DNA from: an uncultured Lachnospiraceae bacterium
GTDB lineage: Bacteria > Bacillota > Clostridia > Lachnospirales > Lachnospiraceae
DNA: 64,000 nt
Direction of reading: 5' to 3'
Assembly (NCBI GenBank): GCA_910577735.1
Contig: CAJTOO010000006.1
Location: forward strand, 62,001 to 126,000
The notes under the pieces are model-generated. The model was not told the origin of the DNA, made no database searches, and saw nothing but the letters and a program-made list of their open reading frames with translations. The position numbers and the translations under genes were made by a program. Position 1 is the first letter of the stretch; each line of letters opens with the position of its first letter. Shown one piece after another: positions 42,579 to 51,100 of this stretch.

Positions 42579-43724
42579 GTGAGAAAAATAGGAATACTGG
42601 GATCTACAGGGTCCATTGGCACACAGACACTGGAGATTGTGAGAAAAGAAAAGGATTTACAAGTGGTGTCCCTGGCGGCAGGGCGTAACGTGGCATTGAT
42701 GGAGAAACAGGTCAGGGAGTTTATGCCTGAGGTGGCAGCCATGTGGACTGAGGAAGCTGCTATGGATCTGCAGGCCAGAGTAAAAGATCTGCCGGTGAAA
42801 GTGGTAAGCGGCATGGAAGGGCTTCTGGAAGTGTCCACCCATACGCAGATGGAGGTATTAGTCACCGGTATTGTGGGAATGATTGGAATCAGGCCTACGA
42901 TCGCCGCGATAGAGGCCGGTAAGGATATTGCTCTGGCCAATAAGGAAACCCTGGTCACGGCAGGACATATCATTATGCCTCTGGCGTCCCGCAAGGGGGT
43001 TCATATTTTGCCGGTGGACAGTGAACACAGTGCAATCTTTCAGTCCCTGCACGGTGAGAACAGGGCTCGTGTCAGCCGGATTCTTCTGACGGCCTCGGGT
43101 GGTCCTTTCCGGGGAAAAAGGAAAGAGGAACTGGCAGATATGACAGTGGAGGATGCGTTAAAGCATCCTAACTGGTCCATGGGAAAGAAAGTTACCATTG
43201 ATTCGGCGTCCCTTTGTAATAAGGGGCTTGAGGTGATGGAGGCCAAGTGGCTGTTCGATGTGGACTTGGAGCAGATACAGGTGGTAGTGCATCCCCAGAG
43301 TATATTGCATTCTGCGGTGGAGTATGTGGACGGCGGGATTATGGGACAGATGGGTGTGCCGGATATGAAACTGCCCATTCAGTATGCATTGTTCTATCCG
43401 GACAGAAGACCTATGGATACGGGAAGAGTTGACTTATGTAAACTTGGTCAGCTTACCTTTGAGGAGCCCGATACGGAAACCTTCCAGGGACTTGCACTGG
43501 CATATCAGGCAGCTGCACGAGGCGGTTCGCTTCCCACGGTGTTTAATGCGGCAAACGAGCGGGCTGTGGCGCTCTTTTTACAGAAGAAAATACGGTTCTT
43601 GCAGATACCGGAACTGATTGGGGCGGCTATGGAAGCTCATCGTGTGGTGAATGATCCTTCGGTGGAGCAGATTCTTTCGGCAGAGGCTGAGACATACGAG
43701 TTTATTAAGCATAAATATGAGTGA
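42579..43724 (+). CDS. dxr: 1-deoxy-D-xylulose 5-phosphate reductoisomerase
   Basis: 381-residue second enzyme of the MEP isoprenoid pathway, NADPH and divalent-metal dependent. The GTG start has a GGGAGG ribosome site. NADPH site GSTGSIGTQTLEIV at residues 7-20; metal/substrate motifs LPVDSEHSAIFQ, TASGGPFRGK, HPNWSMGKKVTIDSASLCNK and EVMEAKWLFD are intact. ispG of the same pathway lies 3 kb downstream. Confidence 0.96.
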   Translation: MRKIGILGSTGSIGTQTLEIVRKEKDLQVVSLAAGRNVALMEKQVREFMPEVAAMWTEEAAMDLQARVKDLPVKVVSGMEGLLEVSTHTQMEVLVTGIVGMIGIRPTIAAIEAGKDIALANKETLVTAGHIIMPLASRKGVHILPVDSEHSAIFQSLHGENRARVSRILLTASGGPFRGKRKEELADMTVEDALKHPNWSMGKKVTIDSASLCNKGLEVMEAKWLFDVDLEQIQVVVHPQSILHSAVEYVDGGIMGQMGVPDMKLPIQYALFYPDRRPMDTGRVDLCKLGQLTFEEPDTETFQGLALAYQAAARGGSLPTVFNAANERAVALFLQKKIRFLQIPELIGAAMEAHRVVNDPSVEQILSAEAETYEFIKHKYE

Positions 43725-43765
43725 TAACACTGTCGGGGACAGTGTGGAGTGTGGAACGCTCCGGA

Positions 43766-44890
43766 ATGGAGATTGCATTGATCAGAACAATAATTTTATT
43801 TTTGATTATCATGGGTGTGGTGGTGATTTCCCATGAGTTTGGACATTTTATCATTGCCAGAAAGAACGGTATCCGTGTGGTGGAGTTTGCAGTAGGGATG
43901 GGGCCCACTCTTTTTTCCTTTGAAAAGAGGGGCACAAAATATGCACTGAAACTTCTGCCCATAGGCGGAGCCTGCATGTTTGACGGAGAAGACGGTATCG
44001 TGGAGCAGCGGGAGACAGACCCGGACAGGATATTGGAGTCCGGTGCTGCCGGGGAAGAACATTTTTCGGAGCCGGAAGGGGTGGCCTTCACGGAAGCCGG
44101 GGTGTGGGCTCGTATTGCAGCAGTGTTTGCCGGACCCTTCTTTAACTTTATTCTGGCCTTTGTCGTGGCTGTGATCTTGAGTGCTTTCAGCGGTGCAGAT
44201 CTGCCTGTGGTGGGTTCTGTTACAGAAGGATCGGCGGCCCAGGAGGCGGGACTGGAAAAGGGAGATGTGATCACAAAGATTGGCAGAGAACCGATACATT
44301 TTTATCGGGAAGTAGCACTTATCTCTTCCTTTAATCAGGGAGAGGAGATGGAGATACAATATGAGCGAAACGGTGTGAAGCATGTGGCCACGCTGCTGCC
44401 CAAATATGATGAAGAAGACGGACGTTATTATATGGGCATCGTAAATGGCGGGGAATATTTGGAATGTAATGCGCTGCAGGTGTTCCAGTATGGTTTCTAC
44501 GAAGTGGAATACTGGGTCAAGATTACCTATAAGAGTCTGCGGATGCTGGTACAGGGGCAGGCCACTAAGGACGATGTGGCCGGTCCTGTGGGTATTGCAC
44601 AGATTGTGGGTGACAGTTATACACAGGCCGAGGAAAATTATGGAACACCCTATGCGATTCTGACGATGCTGGAGATTGTAGTGCTGTTGTCGGTCAACCT
44701 GGGAATTATGAATCTGCTGCCGATTCCGGCACTGGATGGAGGGCGGCTGGTCTTTATGCTGGTGGAAGTGGTGCGGGGCAAACCTGTGCCGCCGGAAAAA
44801 GAGGGCATGGTACACTTTGCAGGGCTGGTTGTGCTGATGATTCTGATGGTGTTTATTATGTATAATGATATTATGAGGCTGGTGCGTTGA
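43766..44890 (+). CDS. rseP: RIP metalloprotease RseP (site-2 protease)
   Basis: About 374-residue intramembrane zinc protease. HEFGH in the first helix, a PDZ domain (about 165-240, GSAAQEAGLEKGDVITKIG) and the second active-site motif NLLPIPALDGGR are all present. Starts at GTG 43721, ATG 43766 and TTG 43778 are possible; TTG 43778 has the best ribosome site (GGAATGGAG, spacing 6), the ATG is used here. The substrate is unknown; family members cleave anti-sigma factors or signal-peptide remnants. Confidence 0.92.
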   Translation: MEIALIRTIILFLIIMGVVVISHEFGHFIIARKNGIRVVEFAVGMGPTLFSFEKRGTKYALKLLPIGGACMFDGEDGIVEQRETDPDRILESGAAGEEHFSEPEGVAFTEAGVWARIAAVFAGPFFNFILAFVVAVILSAFSGADLPVVGSVTEGSAAQEAGLEKGDVITKIGREPIHFYREVALISSFNQGEEMEIQYERNGVKHVATLLPKYDEEDGRYYMGIVNGGEYLECNALQVFQYGFYEVEYWVKITYKSLRMLVQGQATKDDVAGPVGIAQIVGDSYTQAEENYGTPYAILTMLEIVVLLSVNLGIMNLLPIPALDGGRLVFMLVEVVRGKPVPPEKEGMVHFAGLVVLMILMVFIMYNDIMRLVR

Positions 44891-44930
44891 GCGCCGGCCT
44901 TTTACGTTATTTGGACGGCCGGTAGTTTGG

Positions 44931-44943
44931 GAAGTGCTTCTAG
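44931..44943 (+). repeat. Second copy of the GAAGTGCTTCTAG motif
   Basis: Identical 13-mer to 11142-11154. In both places it lies soon after a stop codon and is followed five or six bases later by CAGCAAAG or CAGCAGAG. A CCGGCC/GGCCGG stem (44894-44899, 44917-44922) sits just upstream of this copy. Confidence 0.4.
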
Positions 44944-45003
44944 GGCCCACAGCAGAGACGGCCTTGGCCTGAAATATTGGAATTAATTAAGTTTGGATTT
45001 TGG

Positions 45004-45032
45004 TTGAAATAGGAAAATGTATATAGTATAAT
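45004..45032 (+). promoter_or_regulatory. Promoter of the phosphatase-kinase operon
   Basis: TTGAAA (45004-45009), 17 bases, TATAAT (45027-45032): a near-consensus vegetative promoter. It precedes a leader of about 150 bases. Confidence 0.65.
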
Positions 45033-45038
45033 ATCTGC

Positions 45039-45192
45039 ATCGGATTTCGTTCAGGAATCCAAAGACAGGCTCGGCGGGCTTCCCGCAATGTTCCAGGGAT
45101 GAAAGTAAAACAGCAAAGGTTACCGCAGGAGTAACCGCAAAGCGGTAAATAAGACAGGATATTTTATGGTATCCGGGGAGGTGTGATTTAAA
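45039..45192 (+). promoter_or_regulatory. Structured 5' leader of the PP2C gene
   Basis: Four hairpins in series: 45042-45060 (GGATT...AATCC), 45074-45086 (GCGGG-CTT-CCCGC), 45118-45136 (GGTTAC...GTAACC) and 45134-45146 (ACCGC-AAA-GCGGT). The last two share bases and exclude each other. No T-run or known riboswitch core was recognised. The ribosome site GGGGAGGTG is at 45175-45183. Confidence 0.4.
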
Positions 45193-45909
45193 ATGCAGTA
45201 TTTGACAGGCGTATATTGGTGCCGTGGGTGCAGAGCCAGGGATAATCAGGATTCTGTGGTGCTGCTGCAGGCGCTTACAGCCCGCGGGAGAGTGTTGCTG
45301 GCGGCAGTATGTGATGGAATGGGCGGTCTGGCACAGGGAGAGATTGCCAGCGGCTATGTGACGGAACGGCTGCAGGAATGGTTCTATGAATCCGTTCTTT
45401 ATGCGGTGCGTAAGAAGAAGCCCTATTGGGTGATCAGAAGATCTCTTGACAGGCTTACTTTTCACATGCAGCAGCAATTGCAGCAATATGCAAGGCAAGA
45501 AGAGATTGATCTTGGTACTACCATGACGGTGCTGGTGATATGGGAGAGGACTTATCTGATCTGGCATTTGGGAGACAGCAGGCTCTACCGGCTGCGCGGC
45601 AGGCACATGGAGCGGGTGACGAGGGATCATATCAGGCGGCGGGAACAGTTGACTAAGTGTGTGGGTAGTTTCGGGTATTATGTGCCGGACCATCATATGG
45701 GAGTGCTGCGGCAGGGAGAGGGGATTCTTTTGTGCAGTGATGGATTCCGGCATTGTGTTACCGGAGAGGAATTGCAGGAAGTGTTATCTCCACAACAGAT
45801 GCAAGAGGAGGCACAGATTGACAGAAGGCTTTTGGAGATTGGGGAGGCCTGCATGAAGAGGGGAGAGCAGGATAATCTGTCAGCGATTTATATTAAGATT
45901 ACGAAGTGA
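45193..45909 (+). CDS. PP2C-family serine/threonine phosphatase
   Basis: 238-residue metal-dependent protein phosphatase. Motifs: ARDNQDSVVL, the metal site AAVCDGMGGLAQGEIASG, GTTMTVLVIW, WHLGDSRLYRLRG, LLCSDGFRHCVTG and GEQDNLSAIYIKI. It is compact, cytoplasmic and slightly divergent (the residues before GDSR are HL rather than the usual NV). It heads a two-gene operon with the kinase downstream, a phosphatase-kinase pair as in prpC-prkC, but located here between rseP and ispG. Confidence 0.9.
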   Translation: MQYLTGVYWCRGCRARDNQDSVVLLQALTARGRVLLAAVCDGMGGLAQGEIASGYVTERLQEWFYESVLYAVRKKKPYWVIRRSLDRLTFHMQQQLQQYARQEEIDLGTTMTVLVIWERTYLIWHLGDSRLYRLRGRHMERVTRDHIRRREQLTKCVGSFGYYVPDHHMGVLRQGEGILLCSDGFRHCVTGEELQEVLSPQQMQEEAQIDRRLLEIGEACMKRGEQDNLSAIYIKITK

Positions 45910-45995
45910 GGCGGCTGGGCAGAGGAAAGCAGGAAAAGACCTGGATATCGGTGTACCAGGGTATGGCTGCGGCACGTACAGAAGTGGAGGAAAGG

Positions 45996-46940
45996 ATGTT
46001 AGAAGCAGGGCGGATAGTAGGGAAGTATGAGATTGTAAGGCCCCTTGGAGCAGGTGGTGAAGGGTGTGTGTACCTGGCAGAAGACAGTGTGCTCTTACGG
46101 CCGGTGGCTTTGAAACGGATAGGTGAGGAGAGCACTTGGGATGCTGCCGTGGAGAAGGGAGCAGGGAACGTAGAAAGGAAAGCAGGAAATGCAGCAGGAA
46201 AGACAGGAGAAGCAGCAGAAGAAGCGGTTTTACGGGAAGCCGGTTTTCTGCGGGATCTGCAGCATCCCATGCTGCCTGTGGTGTATGACTTGTTTTATAG
46301 GGATGGCTGGTATCTGGTGATGGAATATATAGAAGGAGTTAGTTTACATAACTATATAGCGAAAACAGGGATTGTAGAAGAAGAGCAGGGACGTGTGTGG
46401 GCAGAGGCGCTGCTTTCTATTATGGAGTATCTTCACACGAGAAAACCACCTGTTATTTATCGTGACCTGAAACCTGAAAATATTATGGTATGTGCGGATA
46501 AAAGTCTGCGGCTGGTGGATTTGGGCGCAGCATGGCGCAAGGGTTATGGAGGGGATACAGATGGAAGGATGGCGCTGACGCCTGGATATGGGGCGCCTGA
46601 GCAGTTTGGGAAAGGCAGGAAAGCCTATGCAGATGAAAGGAGCGATATCTTTGCCTTTGGCAGGGTTTTATATTATATGCTGACAGGGGCAGATCCTGGG
46701 AAACCGCCTTATGGCAGTATTCCAATCAGGGTTTATCATCCCCTGCTGGGGGATGATCTGGAGAGCGTGATTCAAAAGTGTACCAGGGAAAGTCCGGGGG
46801 AACGGTATCAGATGGTGGAGGAAATACGAAGGGATCTATCCGTGCAGGGGGCAAGGAAGAGGAGACGCAGACGGGAGAATTTCCTGCGGCATATGGAAAA
46901 GAAGGTATGGCTTACACAGAAGAGGACAGTGGGGTTGTAA
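45996..46940 (+). CDS. Serine/threonine protein kinase without PASTA domains
   Basis: About 314 residues from ATG 45996, which has GGAGG five bases upstream; the frame also opens at a GTG (45906) overlapping the phosphatase stop, but no ribosome site supports that. Glycine loop LGAGGEGCVYLA, lysine in PVALKRIGEE, catalytic VIYRDLKPENIMV, then VDLGAAW in place of DFG, and TPGYGAPEQFG. An Ala/Glu/Lys low-complexity insert follows the lysine (about residues 50-70). No membrane helix and no PASTA repeats, so it is a soluble kinase, not PrkC. The target is unknown. Confidence 0.88.
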   Translation: MLEAGRIVGKYEIVRPLGAGGEGCVYLAEDSVLLRPVALKRIGEESTWDAAVEKGAGNVERKAGNAAGKTGEAAEEAVLREAGFLRDLQHPMLPVVYDLFYRDGWYLVMEYIEGVSLHNYIAKTGIVEEEQGRVWAEALLSIMEYLHTRKPPVIYRDLKPENIMVCADKSLRLVDLGAAWRKGYGGDTDGRMALTPGYGAPEQFGKGRKAYADERSDIFAFGRVLYYMLTGADPGKPPYGSIPIRVYHPLLGDDLESVIQKCTRESPGERYQMVEEIRRDLSVQGARKRRRRRENFLRHMEKKVWLTQKRTVGL

Positions 46941-46978
46941 TGTGGTCTGCGGCGGTGTACTTTTTACACACTTTCCTG

Positions 46979-46984
46979 TATAAT
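46979..46984 (+). promoter_or_regulatory. Possible -10 box upstream of ispG
   Basis: TATAAT at 46979-46984; the -35 position 17 bases upstream reads TGTACT, a weak match. It lies 56 bases before ispG and after the kinase stop. Confidence 0.35.
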
Positions 46985-47039
46985 AGAACAGTCAGCAGCA
47001 AGCGGTGACAATTTAAACAGGCAGACAGGGAGGGGAAAC

Positions 47040-48095
47040 ATGCATCGCGATAAAACCAGAACAGTGCAGATAGGAGATTGTGTGATCGGCGGGGGAAATC
47101 CCGTCTTGATACAATCCATGACCAATACGGCAACAGAGGATGTGGAAGCTACCGTGAGCCAGATTCTTCGTTTGGAGCGGGCAGGGTGCGAGATCATCCG
47201 TTGTACAGTGCCCACGATGGAAGCAGCGCAGGCACTTGCAAAGATTAAGGAGCAGATACATATTCCATTGGTGGCGGATATTCATTTTGATTATAAAATG
47301 GCAATTGCCGCGATAGAAAATGGTGCCGATAAGATTCGTATCAATCCAGGCAACATCGGCAGCAGGGATAAAGTTGCGGAAGTGGTCAAGGCTGCGAAAG
47401 AGAGAAATATTCCCATCCGTGTTGGGGTCAACAGCGGTTCCCTGGAACGGGAACTGGTGGAGAGATATCATGGCGTGACGGCACAGGGAATTGTGGAAAG
47501 TGCATTGGATAAGGTGCACATCATAGAAGAACTGGGCTACGATAATCTGGTCATCAGCATCAAATCTTCGGATGTGATGATGTGCGTCAGGGCCCATGAA
47601 TTATTAGCGGAGCAGACGGTCTATCCTCTGCATGTGGGGATTACGGAGTCGGGAACAGTTGCCAGCGGCAATATTAAGTCCGCGGTGGGACTTGGAATCA
47701 TTTTACATCAGGGAATTGGCGATACCATCCGGGTATCTTTGACGGGAGACCCGGCGGAGGAAGTCAAGTCAGCCAGATTGATTCTGCGCACGCTGGGGCT
47801 TAGGAAGGGCGGTATCGAGGTGGTATCCTGTCCCACCTGCGGCAGAACGAAGATTGATCTGATCGGACTGGCCAACCAGGTGGAGGAGATGGTTCAGGAT
47901 ATTCCGCTGGATATCAAGGTGGCTGTTATGGGTTGTGCGGTAAATGGCCCGGGAGAGGCTAAAGAGGCAGATATCGGGATTGCAGGCGGTATCGGCGAGG
48001 GGCTTCTTATCAAGAAGGGTGAGATTGTGAAGAAAGTGCCGGAAGCGGAGCTTCTGGGCACATTGCGAGAAGAACTTCTGCACTGGCAGGGTTGA
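47040..48095 (+). CDS. ispG: 4-hydroxy-3-methylbut-2-en-1-yl diphosphate synthase
   Basis: 351-residue iron-sulfur enzyme of the MEP pathway (GcpE). N-terminal barrel with PVLIQSMTNTATEDVEAT, PLVADIHFDYKMA, KIRINPGNIGS; C-terminal cluster domain with cysteines in SCPTCGRTKIDL and VMGCAVNGPGEAKEAD. A GGGAGGGGAAAC ribosome site precedes the ATG. With dxr, it places two MEP enzymes in this cluster. Confidence 0.96.
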   Translation: MHRDKTRTVQIGDCVIGGGNPVLIQSMTNTATEDVEATVSQILRLERAGCEIIRCTVPTMEAAQALAKIKEQIHIPLVADIHFDYKMAIAAIENGADKIRINPGNIGSRDKVAEVVKAAKERNIPIRVGVNSGSLERELVERYHGVTAQGIVESALDKVHIIEELGYDNLVISIKSSDVMMCVRAHELLAEQTVYPLHVGITESGTVASGNIKSAVGLGIILHQGIGDTIRVSLTGDPAEEVKSARLILRTLGLRKGGIEVVSCPTCGRTKIDLIGLANQVEEMVQDIPLDIKVAVMGCAVNGPGEAKEADIGIAGGIGEGLLIKKGEIVKKVPEAELLGTLREELLHWQG

Positions 48096-48156
48096 GTGTC
48101 TGATGTGAAGGGAACTGGCCTGTGGGCAGCAGAGGAAGCAGATTGAGGAAAACAGG

Positions 48157-51100
48157 ATGAGCAAAGCGTTTTTTGATGTGTTTCCATCATTGAAACTGGA
48201 CAGCGGATTACAGGATCTGTTTGCACAGGTTACCGTGGATAAGGTGACGAGTACCAAGCGGAAGGACTTTCTGCGTGTTTATATAGGTTCCAACAGACTG
48301 ATTCAGAAGGAAGATATCTTTCGGGTGGAGAAAGAGATTAAACAACAGTTCTTTCCCAATATGCCTATTGTGATTAAGTTCTATGAACATTTTCACCTTT
48401 CAGCCCAGTATGATCCGAAAAAGCTCATGGATGCCTACGGTGACAGTATTCTGGCAGAATTGCGGGAGTATTCTCCGGTAGAATATAATTTGCTCAAGCG
48501 TGCGGATATCCAGTTTGCGGAAGATAAAATGCAGCTGATCGTGGAAGATACCGTGCTGGGACAGGGGAAGGCAGAGGAACTTACCCGAATCCTGGAAAAG
48601 ATATATAACGAACGTTGTGGAATACCCGTGCAGGTGAATATAGGCTATAAAGAGCGTGCCGCAGGAAAATACAAAGAGGAGGACGAGAAGCGGCTGGCCA
48701 TGCAGGTGGCGGAGATTTCGGCCAGGGCTGGCTATGCTGTTTCGGAGAAAGCATCCCGGGTGTTTGGCTGGAATCAGGCTGCGGCAGACGGCAATGCGCC
48801 GACAGAGGCTGGAGATTGGCCGGAGGGAAGCGGACATCTGACAGACACAGCCTGGTCAGAAAACGGCGGACAGATGACAGATGAAGCCTTGTTAAGAAGC
48901 GGCGGTCAGCCGTCAAATGGAGCCTGGTCAGGGGGTACTGCACAGATAGCGGATGGTGCACTTAACGCAGGCGGCGTGGCAAAGTCGTCAGGCAGAAAAC
49001 AGACAGAGGGCGGCCGGACGACAGGCGGTATGCGGCTGCCAGGTAAGGGCGATACAGGCAATGGAAATTCCGGCAGAAAGGGTGAATGGGGTAAAAAGAG
49101 CGAAAGAGCGGACGGCAGACGTGCTGTGAAACGTTCGGACAATCCTGATGTGCTCTACGGCAGGGATTTCGATGAAGAAGCCATGCCTATTGAGGATATC
49201 ATCGGTGAGATGGGTGAGGTGGTGATCCGCGGTCAGATTCTCAAGATGGATAAGCGGGAAATCAAGAATGAACGTACCATTTTGATTTATGATGTGACTG
49301 ATTATACGGATACGATGACAATCAAGCTCTTTGCCCACAATGACCAGGTAGAAGAAATAACGAGTGGTATGAAACCTGGCGCTTTCATTAAGCTGAAGGG
49401 GATGACCACCATTGATAAGTTTGATCACGAACTGACCATCGGTTCTTTGGCCGGTGTCAAGAAAATACCGGATTTTACCACGTCACGGATGGATCGTAGC
49501 CTGCACAAGCGTGTGGAACTGCACTGTCATACCAAGATGAGCGATATGGATGGGGTATCCGAGGCAAAGGATATCGTGAAGCGGGCATACAAGTGGGGGC
49601 ATCCGGCAGTGGCCATCACAGACCATGGTGTGGTGCAGTCTTTTCCGGATGCCAATCATGTGTGGGAAGACTTATGGAAGGCAGAGAAGAACCGCTGCAA
49701 GGAAGCAGGAGAGCCGGAACCGGACAGGCAGAAGTTCTTTAAAGTGATCTATGGGGTGGAGGCTTATCTGGTAGATGATCTGCATGAGATAGCCACCAAC
49801 GATAAAGGGCAGGATTTCCAGGAAGATTTTGTGGTGTTCGATATTGAGACAACGGGTTTCTCGCCGGTAGAGAACCGTATCATAGAGATTGGCGCAGTGA
49901 AAGTCTGCGGCGGTAAAATTGTGGACCGCTTCTCCAGCTTTGTGAATCCGGAAGTTCCTATTCCTTTTGAGATTGAGAAACTGACAGGAATAACGGATGA
50001 TATGGTGATGGGAGCGGAAAAAATTGAGACTGTACTGCCACAGTTTCTCGCGTTCTGTGAGGGCTGTATGCTGGTGGCGCACAATGCTTCCTTTGATATG
50101 AGCTTTATTATGGAGAACTGTGACAGGCAGGGGATTGCCCATGACTTTACTTACATAGATACAGTGGGGATTGCCAGAGTCATGCTGCCAGGCTTAAAGA
50201 AACATACCCTTGATTCCGTGGCCAAGGCCCTTATGGTGTCTCTGGAAAATCATCACAGGGCAGTGGATGATGCGGAGGCAACAGCGGAGATTTTCGTAAA
50301 GATGATTCCCCTGATGGAAAAGGAGAATATCACGACGCTTACGCAGATTAACGAGAAGGGAATGTCCAACCCGGATATTATCAAGAAACTTCCTACGTAC
50401 CATGCCATTATCCTGGCGAAAAATAATGTGGGACGCATGAACCTCTACCGGCTGGTATCAGATTCCCATCTGACTTATTTTGCCAGAAGACCGCGGATTC
50501 CCAAACGGTTACTGAGTCAGTACCGTGAGGGCCTGATTCTTGGCAGCGCCTGCGAGGCAGGAGAACTATACCATGCGCTCCTGGAGCATAAACCCGATGC
50601 AGAGATAGCCCGGTTGGTGAATTTCTATGATTATCTGGAAATCCAGCCTCTGGGAAATAACAGATTTATGATAGAAGCGGAACGTCTGCCGGAAATTCAG
50701 TCCATGGAAGACATCATGGAGATTAACCGTAAGATTGTGCATCTGGGAGAGCAGTTCCATAAGCCGGTGGTGGCTACTTGTGACGTACATTTCTTAAATC
50801 CGGAGGATGAGATTTACCGCCGCATCATCATGGCAGGACAGGGATTCCCGGATGCGGATAATCAGGCGCCGCTGTATTTTCGGACAACGGAGGAGATGCT
50901 TGAGGAATTCACCTATCTGGGCAGTGACAAAGCACAGGAGGTGGTGATCACCAACACCAATCTGATTGCCGATATGATAGACAGTATGTCTCCGGTGCGC
51001 CCGGATAAGTGTCCGCCGGTTATCGAGGACAGTGACAGACAGCTGACAGAAATCTGCTATCATAAGGCCCATGAATTATACGGTGACACCCTGCCGCAGA

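Noticed and set aside
43796..44950. 384-codon frame on the minus strand opposite rseP
   Set aside because: His-rich translation typical of antisense reading of a GC-balanced gene; the plus strand encodes an intact RseP with all motifs.
45039..45192. T-box or cyclic di-GMP riboswitch in the PP2C leader
   Set aside because: The T-box AGGGTGGNACCGCG core and the GEMM tetraloop-receptor pattern are not present.
44983..45753. 256-codon minus-strand frame opposite the PP2C gene
   Set aside because: Covers the promoter and leader of the phosphatase gene and is antisense to its conserved motifs.
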